Shown one piece after another: positions 44,845-53,937 of a DNA stretch of 64,000 nt. Each line of letters starts with the position of its first letter. The stretch's first letter is position 1. Both the position numbers and the translations under genes were made by a program. Location: NCBI RefSeq assembly GCF_024721995.1, contig NZ_JANQBC010000001.1:868001-932000 (forward strand), written 5' to 3'. The notes below the pieces were generated by a model, which made no database searches, was not told where the DNA came from, and was given only the letters and a program-made list of their open reading frames with translations. This DNA comes from Paenibacillus radicibacter (GTDB taxonomy: Bacteria; Bacillota; Bacilli; Paenibacillales; NBRC-103111).

Positions 44845-44876
44845 CTATGTATTCATTCCTTTCTTCCTTATCTTAC

Positions 44877-44920
44877 AAAAAATCCCCTGGAGAAGGAAGA
44901 CATTCCATCGCCAGAGGACT
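44877..44920 (-). terminator. Terminator after the RsfA/GerR-family gene
   Basis: Minus strand TCCTCTGG pairs with CCAGGGGA, with an inner GGAA/TTCC, then TTTTTT. It separates this gene from panE. Confidence 0.75.
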
Positions 44921-44934
44921 GATTTTCTTGTAAA

Positions 44935-45591
44935 TTATTCAATTCGTTCTAAATTTCCATTGGCATCCATCTTAAAACGAGCTTTTGACTCTTCTTCTAC
45001 ATCCCCTAGAAGCGTCATCTTACGTGCGCGATCCATGATTTGAATGAGCGCTTTATAGTCATCATTAACGACGCGATAATCCATCTCCACATCATTAACT
45101 TGTCGATTTAGCTTGTCATTCTCTTTGCGAATCCGAATCATTTCATCTTGTTTTTCGTGAAGCTCACGCTCTAACATACGAATTTGTCTCGTCATGTCCG
45201 CATAAGTTGTTTTCCATTGACGCAAGAAACGAATAACCGAATCAATAGATAGAGTCTCTTCCGAAATGGAATCACTTTTCATTGATGTCAGTTCAGAAGT
45301 ATCTAGGGTATCAACACTGAACGTGCTTGATACAGCTGCCACAGAGGCATGTTTCTTGAGCTGACTGCGCTTTTGGCGCTGCGCTTTGGCAATATGAATC
45401 GCGGCATCATACTTTTTACGAACGAATGAATTCCAACGAAACCCACAAGCTGCAGCTGTTCTTCCAATTCTTTCACCTACTTCTTCAAAGGCAGAAAGCT
45501 GTGTTCCACCCTCACGAATATGCCGAAGTGTAACCTCAGCTAATATTAAATCGTCATCCTCGCTCCAAGCATCTTGCCTGATTGCTGTCAT
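44935..45591 (-). CDS. RsfA/GerR-family sporulation transcription regulator
   Basis: Myb/SANT-like DNA-binding protein of the RsfA family. The N-terminal domain (residues 1-60: [28 protein letters not shown] and [19 protein letters not shown]) is diagnostic. A coiled coil follows (about 130-185: [22 protein letters not shown]). Length is 218 aa. Synteny with panE matches B. subtilis ylbO (gerR), a SigE-controlled mother-cell regulator, whereas RsfA itself acts in the forespore; the sequence alone does not decide which. Confidence 0.88.
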   Translation of the reverse strand: MTAIRQDAWSEDDDLILAEVTLRHIREGGTQLSAFEEVGERIGRTAAACGFRWNSFVRKKYDAAIHIAKAQRQKRSQLKKHASVAAVSSTFSVDTLDTSELTSMKSDSISEETLSIDSVIRFLRQWKTTYADMTRQIRMLERELHEKQDEMIRIRKENDKLNRQVNDVEMDYRVVNDDYKALIQIMDRARKMTLLGDVEEESKARFKMDANGNLERIE

Positions 45592-45813
45592 ATAAACAAT
45601 CCTCCTAACTTCAAAATCACATTTAACTATTGTTCTATTTAAGTTTCATAAAAGGGTGTAAGCATCCCATTATTAAATTTCTATGCCCATACTAGAGTTC
45701 ATAGAATCTATTTGATACTATTCGTTATTTCCATTTTTTTTAGGGCTCATACCTTGTCCCTTTTTATATATTCCGATTTCTCAAAATGTTTTCATTTTTG
45801 ACATGTTTTCAAG

Positions 45814-45842
45814 TTTACAGTGATATTTGTTACGGTTATAAT
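45814..45842 (+). promoter_or_regulatory. SigA-type promoter for the DUF2626 gene
   Basis: TTTACA (45814-45819), 17-nt spacer, TATAAT (45837-45842), leading into AGGGAGG and the ATG at 45888. The rest of the 296-nt divergent gap (45592-45813) is AT-rich and shows no further supported element. Confidence 0.75.
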
Positions 45843-45887
45843 AAAATTTAGAAAAATGGCTTCAATTGCAAGGGAGGCGGAAACGTA

Positions 45888-46118
45888 ATGGGTCGCATGT
45901 TCCGTGTACTTGGTTTTTGGACACTAGTTATTGGTCTAATGAGCTTAGCTGGCGATATGATTCCAATGGCATTGATTTTCTTCTTTCAAACAGCCTTGTT
46001 TGTAATCCTAGGTTATTTGAAACTACAAGAAAAAACATACATCCTCATGTTCTGGGGATACATGGTAATCGCTTTCATGGGCTTTACGTACTGGTCAGTC
46101 TTTAAACTTACGATTTAA
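45888..46118 (+). CDS. DUF2626-family small membrane protein
   Basis: A 76-aa protein with three hydrophobic segments and the start MGRMFRVLGFWTLVIGLM, matching the DUF2626 (YqgY-like) family. Function is unknown. It is a single-gene unit with a strong promoter and its own terminator, divergent from the RsfA/GerR gene. AGGGAGG lies about 11 nt before the ATG. Confidence 0.8.
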   Translation: MGRMFRVLGFWTLVIGLMSLAGDMIPMALIFFFQTALFVILGYLKLQEKTYILMFWGYMVIAFMGFTYWSVFKLTI

Positions 46119-46123
46119 ACAAG

Positions 46124-46160
46124 AAAGGTGCTTCACGGTTGACGTGAGGCACCTTTTTTT
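46124..46160 (+). terminator. Terminator after the DUF2626 gene
   Basis: Stem AAGGTGC-t-TCACG / CGTGA-g-GCACCTT with GTTGA loop, then seven Ts on the plus strand. Confidence 0.9.
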
Positions 46161-46169
46161 AATTTGATT

Positions 46170-47288
46170 CTATTTGGATATGATCATGACTTTAAATAAC
46201 TCACTCATCCCATCACTAAGCAACAATTGCCGAATACTTCGATTACGCTTAGCCTCTATTGAAAAAGGATCCCTATTCATCGTCTGTTGCAATCGTGTAA
46301 ATACACCCTGCTCTACAAGAAACTCACGCTGCGTTTGCAATTGAATGCTAATTGCTCCACTCTCAGCTGCCTCTCGCATGCAACTGCTAAAATCCACATG
46401 CGCAGTCATATCTTGCTCCCCTAAATCTACATAAGGGTTATCATGGGCTTGATGCTTACGATAACATAGGAGTGTCCCATTCAATCGATGTGCACTATAA
46501 ATCTCGCTTGCCACATCCCCGTAATCAATCACTACTACATGTCCTTGATGTAGAGAGTTTAAGATAGTTGTAGTCCATATCGGCGCAGCTAAATTAATTT
46601 CAGCGACTTGGTTGTCGATGAGCTGAATCTCCCCTTTTTCCAAATAAGTAACAATATCATTATTCTGAAGCGGCAACCAACTTTCAATCACTTGATTCTT
46701 CTCCTCGTCCCATCCCACCCAATTCTCAAGCAAGATCCCTTGATCACAACGAATTCGATGTACGGGAAAAGCATCCAGCAATTCATTGGCAATCACAATT
46801 GTATAATCATCTTTACGAGCGAATAGCCACTCTTGATCGTCCACCCAAATTACCTTATCAGCATGTTTATGTAGGGTTTGCTGCTGCAATTCACGATGGA
46901 ATGAGCTTGTCTCAATCATTGTCCACTGTAAATTCGCATACCGCTCAGGAGCGTTCTTTAGAATTTCATCCAGCGCGTGCAGCGCGAGATTCCCATTCCC
47001 ACCTCCCCATTCCGCCACATGCAAGGGATCACTAGCATTTATTCGCTCCCGCGCACTTGTTAAGATAAATTGACCAATCATCTCTCCCATAATCGTACCG
47101 ACGGACGAGCTGGTATAAAAATCTCCTTCTCTCCCAATCTTAAGCTGCCTGCTCCTGTAGTACCCTGCTGTTTCATGATAAAGACATAGATCCATGTAAT
47201 CTCGAAATGAAATCATATCAATCGGACTATTCGCGATAAGCTGTTTCAATGCATCAATAATTACTAATTTTCCAGTCCTATGTACCAC
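46170..47288 (-). CDS. MidA/NDUFAF7-type SAM-dependent methyltransferase
   Basis: Class I methyltransferase of the COG1565 (MidA, NDUFAF7) family; the mitochondrial relative methylates an arginine of a complex I subunit, but the bacterial substrate is unknown. Motifs: ISFRDYMDLCLYHETAGYY, GDFYTSSSVGTIMGEMIGQF, SAM site VAEWGGGNGNLALHALDEI, ANELLDAFPVHRI and VVIDYGD. Length is 372 aa. The start is GTG with GGGGG 7 nt upstream. Confidence 0.85.
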   Translation of the reverse strand: MVHRTGKLVIIDALKQLIANSPIDMISFRDYMDLCLYHETAGYYRSRQLKIGREGDFYTSSSVGTIMGEMIGQFILTSARERINASDPLHVAEWGGGNGNLALHALDEILKNAPERYANLQWTMIETSSFHRELQQQTLHKHADKVIWVDDQEWLFARKDDYTIVIANELLDAFPVHRIRCDQGILLENWVGWDEEKNQVIESWLPLQNNDIVTYLEKGEIQLIDNQVAEINLAAPIWTTTILNSLHQGHVVVIDYGDVASEIYSAHRLNGTLLCYRKHQAHDNPYVDLGEQDMTAHVDFSSCMREAAESGAISIQLQTQREFLVEQGVFTRLQQTMNRDPFSIEAKRNRSIRQLLLSDGMSELFKVMIISK

Positions 47289-47313
47289 ACTTGTTCCCCC
47301 GTTACGTTATTTC

Positions 47314-47342
47314 ATGACAAAAAGTTCATTAACTATTATAAT
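47314..47342 (+). promoter_or_regulatory. SigA-type promoter for the lipoprotein gene
   Basis: ATGACA (47314-47319), 17-nt spacer, TATAAT (47337-47342), in the short divergent gap with the MidA-type gene. Confidence 0.7.
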
Positions 47343-47383
47343 AATAGAGTTGGTCAAAATAGAGAGGAGAGCATGACAACATC

Positions 47384-48349
47384 ATGTTGAAAAAATGGTT
47401 ATCTTTAGTCCTCGTTACGGTCCTCATGAGCTCACTTTTAATTGCTTGTACCGATAACAAGGCCACCCAAACTGCAGTATTACAAGGAATTGCGAAGCAA
47501 TCCGAAATGAAATCCTATGCCTTTGAAGGATCCGCCGACATAAAGCTAGGTGATGGACTTGTTCCGTCGACGGATCTCGTCACACAAACATTTTTCAATG
47601 TATTCAAAGAAAGCACAATAAAGTGGAACGGCGTTACCAATTATGATCCTGTGGCGTTTGAAGCTGATATCAATGTTACCCCTAAAGGTGGAACAGAAGG
47701 TTTTAATATTCCTGTCCTCATTAAAGATAACAAATTGTATTTTCACATGCCAGCTATTAATAAAGAGAATCAATTCTATTCCATTGATTTAGCAGCAGCT
47801 GGGAGCCAAGCAAGTGGAACTGTCAAACCTGAAGGACTAAAGAATGCAACTTCCGTATTCTCCTCCTTCGTTAAATCCATAACAAGCGCAGTAGATCCGA
47901 AGTACTTCCAAGAAGAGAAGGAAGCTGCGAAATTGAAAGATGGTTCATCTGCAAAAGCGTATACGATTGAAATAAATGATAAGAATGAGAAAGCAATTAA
48001 CGACATGCTTAATTCCAAAAGCGGCGAGTTGTATGATTCATTGAAAACGAGCGGCATCTTATCAAACGAACAAGCGGATAAGTTAAAATCTCAAAATCAA
48101 CTGAAATTTACCGTTCAAGCCCCTAGTAAATTACGCTTTGTGATCGATGATAAAGGTTTCATTCGTGAGCAAACGACGGAATTAAACCTCGCATTTACAG
48201 GTGCAGATGGTGCGGTGAACAAACATAGCTTAACTATGAACCAACAATTCAATGATATCAATGCAGCTCCTGCGTTTAAAAAAGAAATTCCGAAAGACGT
48301 TAAGAGCTTTGAAGACGTACTGAAACTGTTAAATCCAGCGAAAAAATAA
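47384..48349 (+). CDS. Conserved lipoprotein of unknown function
   Basis: Signal peptide with lipobox LIAC (Cys22), then a 300-residue extracytoplasmic domain made of beta-rich stretches (YAFEGSADIKLGD, FEADINVTPKGG, LKFTVQAPSKLRFVIDDKGFIREQTTELNLAF). The pattern suggests an LppX/LolA-like half-barrel, but this is a guess from composition. No catalytic motif is seen. Length is 321 aa. GAGAGGAG lies rather far (about 14 nt) from the ATG. It is followed by a terminator. Confidence 0.8.
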   Translation: MLKKWLSLVLVTVLMSSLLIACTDNKATQTAVLQGIAKQSEMKSYAFEGSADIKLGDGLVPSTDLVTQTFFNVFKESTIKWNGVTNYDPVAFEADINVTPKGGTEGFNIPVLIKDNKLYFHMPAINKENQFYSIDLAAAGSQASGTVKPEGLKNATSVFSSFVKSITSAVDPKYFQEEKEAAKLKDGSSAKAYTIEINDKNEKAINDMLNSKSGELYDSLKTSGILSNEQADKLKSQNQLKFTVQAPSKLRFVIDDKGFIREQTTELNLAFTGADGAVNKHSLTMNQQFNDINAAPAFKKEIPKDVKSFEDVLKLLNPAKK

Positions 48350-48360
48350 TAACAATCTCG

Positions 48361-48402
48361 AAATACTTGTTCTCCTTTCATGGAATTCAAGTATTTTTTT
48401 AT
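48361..48402 (+). terminator. Terminator after the lipoprotein gene
   Basis: Stem AAATACTTG / CAAGTATTT with an 18-nt loop, then TTTT. Partial readthrough into the coiled-coil gene 50 nt downstream is possible. Confidence 0.75.
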
Positions 48403-48448
48403 TATCTAATTAATAAAATTATGGTAATCTGTCATGGGGGGACAAGTG

Positions 48449-49537
48449 ATGAAACGAATTTTTCCAATCCTACTGACCTTAATCCTAATCTTAATGTGTG
48501 TATCCCCTATGGTATACGTTCACGCCGAAGAGGAAACCGTGATCAAGTCCAAACAAGACGAGCTACAGTCTTTCTTACAAAAAGGATTAACGATTCAAGA
48601 AATTGACCGAGAGCTCCTGAATTTATCGAAGCAAGACGAAGTACTTGTCGTCAAATTACATGAGAACGAAGCACAGACAGAAAAGCAAAAGCTAGAAGTA
48701 GAGAAAACGAAGAAGAAGGCAGGCAAGACGCTGCGTGCCTATTATACCGGTGAACGTCCGTCGATCTGGGTATATTTATTTTCCCCAACCTCATTAACTG
48801 ACCTGCTCCAGACGCTCGAATATATGAACCAAATTGTAGAGAATGACGAGCGTGCACTCAAATCGCACAAACAATCCACGAACAAGCTTAAAGAAATTGA
48901 GGCCGAGTACACAAGTGAGCGAGCGGCTTTGCAGCAAACAAGAGATCAGTTCATTCTTCAGAAGGACCGTATTCTCACCTTGCAAAAAGATCTCGATGAA
49001 GCTCTAGCTGTTAGCGGCAAGAAAGAAGAATTACAAACGCAAATCGATGCCCTCAATCAAGAATGGAAGCTGAGGGGGCTGCCGCTATTTGAACAATTCA
49101 CCTCTGCACTAAATCGAGCTTTTAATGATTTTGGTGAATTAATGGATGCCAAGGGCGATAACTTTAAATTCACAGGTTTACAATCCGCTATATTCCAAAT
49201 TACTGAAAAGCAACTGAATGATTTTTTACGTAAAAAAGACTCCATCTTTAACGACCTCGCCTTTACATTCGTTGATAAACAACTTATTGCAAGCGGTCAG
49301 AAAGAAGGCATGGCCTTTGAGATGAAGGGCAACTATTCCTTAGAAAACAACTACATCAAGTTTAATATTACAGGCATGAAATTTAACGGTCTGCTATTAC
49401 CGGAATCGACAAGTAAATTGCTTGAAGAACAACACGATTTCGGCATTAATACCCAGAAAGTATCTGCTTTCGTCAAACCTACTGATGTTACGATTGAACC
49501 AGGGAAACTTGTAATTTCACTCAAAATAACGTTCTAA
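48449..49537 (+). CDS. Secreted coiled-coil protein
   Basis: Signal peptide (about residues 1-27, ending VYVHAEE), then about 180 residues of charged coiled coil (QDELQSFLQKGLTIQEIDREL, RALKSHKQSTNKLKEIEAEY, RILTLQKDLDEAL). The N-terminal layout resembles CwlO/PcsB-type hydrolase coiled coils. The C-terminal ~150 residues form a beta-rich domain without the catalytic motifs of those enzymes. GGGGGG 7 nt before the ATG at 48449 favours this start (362 aa). It is probably cotranscribed in part with the lipoprotein gene; the role is unknown. Confidence 0.78.
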   Translation: MKRIFPILLTLILILMCVSPMVYVHAEEETVIKSKQDELQSFLQKGLTIQEIDRELLNLSKQDEVLVVKLHENEAQTEKQKLEVEKTKKKAGKTLRAYYTGERPSIWVYLFSPTSLTDLLQTLEYMNQIVENDERALKSHKQSTNKLKEIEAEYTSERAALQQTRDQFILQKDRILTLQKDLDEALAVSGKKEELQTQIDALNQEWKLRGLPLFEQFTSALNRAFNDFGELMDAKGDNFKFTGLQSAIFQITEKQLNDFLRKKDSIFNDLAFTFVDKQLIASGQKEGMAFEMKGNYSLENNYIKFNITGMKFNGLLLPESTSKLLEEQHDFGINTQKVSAFVKPTDVTIEPGKLVISLKITF

Positions 49538-49557
49538 ATCATTCATCATCTATTAAC

Positions 49558-49612
49558 AATAGAGCCTGCTACCCATCCGATTATTGGATAAGAGTAGCAG
49601 GCTCTTCTTTCT
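49558..49612. terminator. Bidirectional terminator between convergent genes
   Basis: Stem AGAGCCTGCTAC..ATCC / GGAT..GTAGCAGGCTCT, flanked by T-rich sequence on the plus side and by TATTGTTA on the minus side. It serves the coiled-coil gene and the convergent phoH gene. Confidence 0.8.
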
Positions 49613-49613
49613 T

Positions 49614-50945
49614 TTACAATAGATCCGCAGCAAGCTGTGCGAGGTGTGAACGTTCCCCGCGTTCAAGTGTAATGTGTCCACTGACTTGTTCATTCTTAAA
49701 GCGTTCAATGACGTACGTGAGCCCATTGCTTGCCGCATCTAGGTAAGGATGATCAATCTGCCCAGGATCGCCAACAAGTACGATCTTACTGCCTTCACCA
49801 ACGCGAGAGATGATCGTCTTCACTTCATGCTTGGATAAGTTCTGTGCTTCATCAATAATAATAAATTGCCCCGGGATCGAGCGTCCGCGGATGTAGGTCA
49901 ACGCCTCCACCTGAATAGAACCAAGCCCTGCTAGGATTTTATCAATATCGCCTGACTTCTTCGTATCGAATAAATACTCCAGATTATCATAGATCGGTTG
50001 CATCCATGGGCGCAGCTTCTCATCCTTCTCCCCTGGTAAATAACCGATATCCTTACCCATTGGCACGACTGGCCTTGCAATTAACAATTTCTTATATTTA
50101 TGCTCATCTTCAACTTTCATCAGTCCAGATGCAAGTGTGAGTAGCGTTTTCCCTGTTCCCGCTTTACCACTCAAGGTGACTAACGGAATATCATCATTTA
50201 ATAATAGCTCCAGTGCCATTCTTTGTTGTGCATTTCGCGCTGCAATTCCCCAGACAGGCTCATTGCTTAAATACAGCGGCTCGAGTTTCTTACCATCAGC
50301 ATTCACTTTTAACAGTGCTGATTTAGAAGTGCCTAGCTCATCACGCAGAATGACAAACTCATGCGGGTTAAGCGTATAGCCCAAGTTAAGAGTTGAAACA
50401 GATAATTGCCGGAATGAATAGAATTCATCAATCACAGAAGGGTGGACATGAATACTCAAATAACCCATATACATTTCGGAACCATCAACGACCCGGTCTG
50501 TTAAATAATCTTCGGCTGTAATGCCCAGAACATCCGCTTTAATACGGACGAGCACATCTTTACTAACGAGAATAACAGGTCTTGGCGCAGGTTTGCTCTG
50601 CTCTTCTACATGATAGTTCAGCGCAACCGCTAATATTCGATTATCATTCGTTAGCTCCACGAACAGCTCTTGCATCTTAGCGAATGATTTATGATTGAGT
50701 TCCACCTTCACCATTCCACCATTATCGAGCGCTATACCGTCAAATAACCTGCCTTTCGTTCGTAGTCCATCTAGCAGTCGTGATACCGTACGGGCATTAC
50801 GACCAATTTCGTCCGCCAATCTTTTCTTCGAGTCGATTTCCTCCAACACCACAGCCGGAATTACCACTTCATTATCTTCAAATGCATAAATCGCATTTGG
50901 ATCTTGAAGTAAGACATTCGTATCGAGCACGTAAATTTTCTCCAT
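49614..50945 (-). CDS. PIN-PhoH fusion protein (PhoH2/YlaK)
   Basis: Two-domain PhoH2-type protein. The N-terminal PIN ribonuclease-like domain (1-135) has YVLDTNVLLQDP, the acidic VLEEIDSKKRL, and DNRILAVALNY. The C-terminal PhoH ATPase has Walker A LSGKAGTGKTLLTLASG (about 255-270), GKDIGYLPGEKDEKL, Walker B QFIIIDEAQNLSKHEVKTIISRVGEGSKIVLVGD. PhoH2 proteins are sequence-dependent RNA helicase/RNases. Length is 443 aa. It is near typA and ylaH, as ylaK is in B. subtilis. Confidence 0.92.
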   Translation of the reverse strand: MEKIYVLDTNVLLQDPNAIYAFEDNEVVIPAVVLEEIDSKKRLADEIGRNARTVSRLLDGLRTKGRLFDGIALDNGGMVKVELNHKSFAKMQELFVELTNDNRILAVALNYHVEEQSKPAPRPVILVSKDVLVRIKADVLGITAEDYLTDRVVDGSEMYMGYLSIHVHPSVIDEFYSFRQLSVSTLNLGYTLNPHEFVILRDELGTSKSALLKVNADGKKLEPLYLSNEPVWGIAARNAQQRMALELLLNDDIPLVTLSGKAGTGKTLLTLASGLMKVEDEHKYKKLLIARPVVPMGKDIGYLPGEKDEKLRPWMQPIYDNLEYLFDTKKSGDIDKILAGLGSIQVEALTYIRGRSIPGQFIIIDEAQNLSKHEVKTIISRVGEGSKIVLVGDPGQIDHPYLDAASNGLTYVIERFKNEQVSGHITLERGERSHLAQLAADLL

Positions 50946-51024
50946 GTGAGAGACCTCCCGGAATTAGGCGTTTGGAACTCCATTACCATTACCATGCGAT
51001 TCGTTGGTAACTTCTATACTCAAG

Positions 51025-51058
51025 AAAAAAGCCCAGGCAGGAGCGCCTAGGCTTTTTT
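51025..51058 (-). terminator. Terminator overlapping the end of a 23-codon ORF
   Basis: Stem AAAAAAGCC-AGGC / GCCT-GGCTTTTTT with a short loop. Both strands have T runs. On the minus strand the stop codon of the small ORF (51047-51049) lies in the loop-proximal stem. It may also block transcription toward phoH. Confidence 0.85.
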
Positions 51059-51118
51059 CATCGCATCAAAAAATACGTTGCATAATTGGTATGGTTGAAC
51101 TGCGATCATTTCTGTCAT
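51047..51118 (-). CDS. Candidate 23-residue small protein
   Basis: Minus-strand ATG to TAG encodes 23 residues, starting MTEMIAVQPY and ending NVFFDAMKKA, with one cysteine. GTAGGAGGG lies 9 nt before the ATG, a very strong ribosome site. TATAAT (51158-51163) sits about 40 nt upstream of the ATG, although its -35 is poor. A rho-independent terminator begins inside the last codons. The layout is that of a dedicated small gene in the 353-nt gap between the phoH gene and 51299-51589. I do not recognise the peptide. Confidence 0.5.
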   Translation of the reverse strand: MTEMIAVQPYQLCNVFFDAMKKA

Positions 51119-51298
51119 ATTGCAATACCCTCCTACAAGCAGGAATGAGTTTTACTTATTATATGAACGTTAAGCGATCGTTGCTATGTATGACACCCCA
51201 CTCGCCAAACATAAACTTTGATCTGCTCCTATACCTATTGTATCGGAAAAGGGTTCAAGTTATGTCGGCAAATAGGGACCTGATTTAACCATCATCAA
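51119..51298 (-). other. Upstream region of the small ORF
   Basis: Contains TATAAT (51158-51163) within TTCATATAATAAG. A TTGAAC near 51250 is too far away to serve as its -35. No other gene is supported here. Confidence 0.35.
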
Positions 51299-51589
51299 TT
51301 ATGAATTATATTTAGGATTGGAGTTTATATCGTGCAATAATGCTTCCACGGAAATCCGATCAAACATTTGCTTCTTACTAACGCCTTCATGGACATAGTC
51401 CAGCACATACATCGAGTCATCTGTCTGAACAATAGCAAAGTGACTCAAGTTGTGGTCTTCACGTAAGATCGTCTCGAAGAAATCCATCGTCTCACGAGCC
51501 GCATTGTCATCTTCGCGCGCCTCAGAGACAACGCGAATTTGCAACCAATTAAAGAGTGCATCTTGAAGCTTCAAGTGGCTTTCCCCCAT
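51299..51589 (-). CDS. Conserved hypothetical protein, 96 aa
   Basis: Soluble, acidic 96-residue protein, mixed helix and strand (LQDALFNWLQIRVVSEAREDD, SHFAIVQTDDSMYVLDYVHEGVSKK). No signal peptide, membrane span or recognised motif. It is the third gene of the typA-ylaH run, 16 nt after ylaH. It does not match the B. subtilis YlaI/YlaJ that occupy this place there. Confidence 0.75.
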   Translation of the reverse strand: MGESHLKLQDALFNWLQIRVVSEAREDDNAARETMDFFETILREDHNLSHFAIVQTDDSMYVLDYVHEGVSKKQMFDRISVEALLHDINSNPKYNS

Positions 51590-51605
51590 CCACGTTCATT
51601 ACTAT

Positions 51606-51911
51606 TTAAGAATGATTCTGTGTTTTGGACGCTTGCTTTTTCTGTCTACCCTCGACAAAGTAGCGAATACGAACAAGAAGCATGAGGAAAATCGCAACAG
51701 ATAAACAAAGTACAATCGGTAATTTCGCATCGACTTGGAAAATCAACAGCATAAATGCGCCGACCCCCATGAGTACGTACACAATCAGAGCTTTAAGAAG
51801 CGGTAGCTTTTTAACACGGAACACTTTGTTATACACGTACGTCATGAATAGATAAATGATGATGAACGTGATATAAAGATGATCCGTAAACCACTCATTT
51901 AGCGTATCCAT
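51606..51911 (-). CDS. ylaH: YlaH-like membrane protein
   Basis: A 101-aa membrane protein with three hydrophobic segments (about 12-28, 38-60, 64-84) and a Lys/Gln-rich C-terminus. The motif VFRVKKLPLLKALIVYVLM and the place directly after typA fit YlaH of B. subtilis. Function is unknown. Confidence 0.78.
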   Translation of the reverse strand: MDTLNEWFTDHLYITFIIIYLFMTYVYNKVFRVKKLPLLKALIVYVLMGVGAFMLLIFQVDAKLPIVLCLSVAIFLMLLVRIRYFVEGRQKKQASKTQNHS

Positions 51912-51957
51912 ACTTCTACTCCCCTTTTACCCACTGATGGTTAAGACTGCTATGCAA

Positions 51958-53799
51958 TTATGCGTTAGCTTGAGCCATTTTGCGGTGTTTCTCCGCACGC
52001 TCACGCTCACTCTTATTAAGGATTTTCTTACGAAGACGAACGGATTTAGGTGTAATTTCACAATACTCATCATCGTTCAAGTACTCAAGAGCTTGCTCCA
52101 AAGAATACGCGCGTGGGACTTTCATCTTCACTGTTTCTTCTTTGTTCGCAGAACGAATGTTGTTTACTGCTTTTTCTTTACAAATGTTAACGATAATATC
52201 GTTATCACGTGTATGTTCACCTACGATCATACCTTCATAAACTTCAGTTGATGGGTGTACGAACAACACACCACGATCCTCAACAGACAAGATGCCGTAT
52301 AGAGTGGACATACCTGTATCAGAAGATACAAGAACCCCTTGGTGTCTGCCACCTACGCCAGCGCCTGCATATGGACCATAAGAATCAAATGCATGGTTCA
52401 TTACACCATAACCGCGAGTAAGTGTTAGCAATTGTGTACGGTAACCGATCAAGCCGCGAGCAGGAATCAAGAATTCAAGACGGATATTACCAGTGCCGTT
52501 ATTGATCATGTTTACCATTTCAGCTTTACGAGTTCCTAGACTTTCCATAACAGCGCCAACGCTTTCTTCTGGAACGTCAATGATCAGACCCTCGATAGGC
52601 TCCATTTTCTTGCCATCAACTTCACGAATGATTACTTCTGGTTTCGACACTTGAAGCTCGAATCCTTCACGACGCATGTTCTCGATCAAGATACCAAGGT
52701 GAAGTTCACCACGGCCGGATACGATGAACGCATCTGGAGAATCTGTTTCGTCAACGCGTAAGGATACGTCAGTTTCAAGCTCTTTGAATAGACGCTCACG
52801 AATTTTACGGGAAGTAACCCATTTACCTTCGCGGCCAGCGAATGGTGAGTTATTCACTAGGAACGTCATTTGTAGTGTTGGCTCATCGATCTTAAGAACA
52901 GGAAGAGCCTCAGGCTTAGTTGGATCTGCAACTGTTTCACCGATATTAATATCTTTAATACCGGAAATCGCAACGATATCCCCTGCTCCAGCTTCTGCAA
53001 TTTCAAGACGCTTAAGACCTTGGAATCCGAACAATTTCTCAATACGACCTTGCTTCACAGAACCATCACGCTGCATAACAGCAACAGTCTGACCCGCACG
53101 GATAATACCACGGTTTACACGACCTACACCAATACGGCCTAGGTATTCGTTGTAATCCATTAGTGTAATAAGCAATTGAAGAGGTTGTTCTGTATCTTCA
53201 GTTGGGGATGGGATATGCTCAATAATCGTCTCATATAGAGATTGCATGTTCTCATCTTGTTTGTCTACGTTCATGGAAGAAGTACCTTGAAGCGCAGATG
53301 CATACACAACTGGGAAGTCCAATTGATCATCAGTCGCACCAAGCTCGATGAATAGATCTAATACTTCATCTACCACTTTTTCTGGGCTTGCGTTCGGACG
53401 GTCAATTTTGTTCACAACTACGATTGGTGTTAGCTTTTGCTCAAGTGCTTTACGAAGTACGAACTTCGTTTGAGGCATTGTACCTTCGAATGCATCGACA
53501 ACAAGAAGTACGCCGTCAACCATCTTCATAATACGTTCAACTTCACCACCGAAGTCAGCGTGACCAGGTGTATCCACGATATTAATGAGATGATCCTTAT
53601 AATTAATAGCTGTATTTTTCGCTAAAATGGTAATACCGCGTTCTCTCTCAAGATCGTTGGAATCCATTGCGCGTTCTTGCACGTGCTCATGATCACGGTA
53701 AGTTCCTGATTGTTGTAGCAGCTTATCCACTAGCGTCGTTTTTCCGTGGTCAACGTGCGCAATAATGGCAATATTTTTGATCTTATCTCTTGCGTGCAT
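51958..53799 (-). CDS. typA: Translational GTPase TypA/BipA
   Basis: EF-G-like GTPase that acts on the 50S ribosome, notably in cold or stress. G1 IAHVDHGKTTL is at residues 13-23, G2 in RERGITI, G3 DTPGHADFGGEVER, G4 VVNKIDRPNA, then domain II, and the BipA-specific C-terminal domain with RGLIGYRTQLLTLTRGYGVMNH and VGEHTRDNDI. Length is 613 aa. It is first in the typA-ylaH run. Confidence 0.97.
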   Translation of the reverse strand: MHARDKIKNIAIIAHVDHGKTTLVDKLLQQSGTYRDHEHVQERAMDSNDLERERGITILAKNTAINYKDHLINIVDTPGHADFGGEVERIMKMVDGVLLVVDAFEGTMPQTKFVLRKALEQKLTPIVVVNKIDRPNASPEKVVDEVLDLFIELGATDDQLDFPVVYASALQGTSSMNVDKQDENMQSLYETIIEHIPSPTEDTEQPLQLLITLMDYNEYLGRIGVGRVNRGIIRAGQTVAVMQRDGSVKQGRIEKLFGFQGLKRLEIAEAGAGDIVAISGIKDINIGETVADPTKPEALPVLKIDEPTLQMTFLVNNSPFAGREGKWVTSRKIRERLFKELETDVSLRVDETDSPDAFIVSGRGELHLGILIENMRREGFELQVSKPEVIIREVDGKKMEPIEGLIIDVPEESVGAVMESLGTRKAEMVNMINNGTGNIRLEFLIPARGLIGYRTQLLTLTRGYGVMNHAFDSYGPYAGAGVGGRHQGVLVSSDTGMSTLYGILSVEDRGVLFVHPSTEVYEGMIVGEHTRDNDIIVNICKEKAVNNIRSANKEETVKMKVPRAYSLEQALEYLNDDEYCEITPKSVRLRKKILNKSERERAEKHRKMAQANA

Positions 53800-53825
53800 G
53801 CTTTCATTCCTCTCTTTTTTCCCAC

Positions 53826-53857
53826 AAAATAAGCGCCGGATTATCCTCCCGACGCTT
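53826..53857 (-). terminator. Terminator after the LiaF-like gene
   Basis: Minus-strand stem AAGCG-t-CGG / CCG-g-CGCTT with a 9-nt loop, then ATTTTG. It lies just upstream of typA. Confidence 0.65.
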
Positions 53858-53937
53858 TCACACTAAACATCATTATACTTCCGGTAACTGCAAAAGGCAA
53901 GCTAAACCGGTTATCAATGGAAAGCAATTCTCTTATA

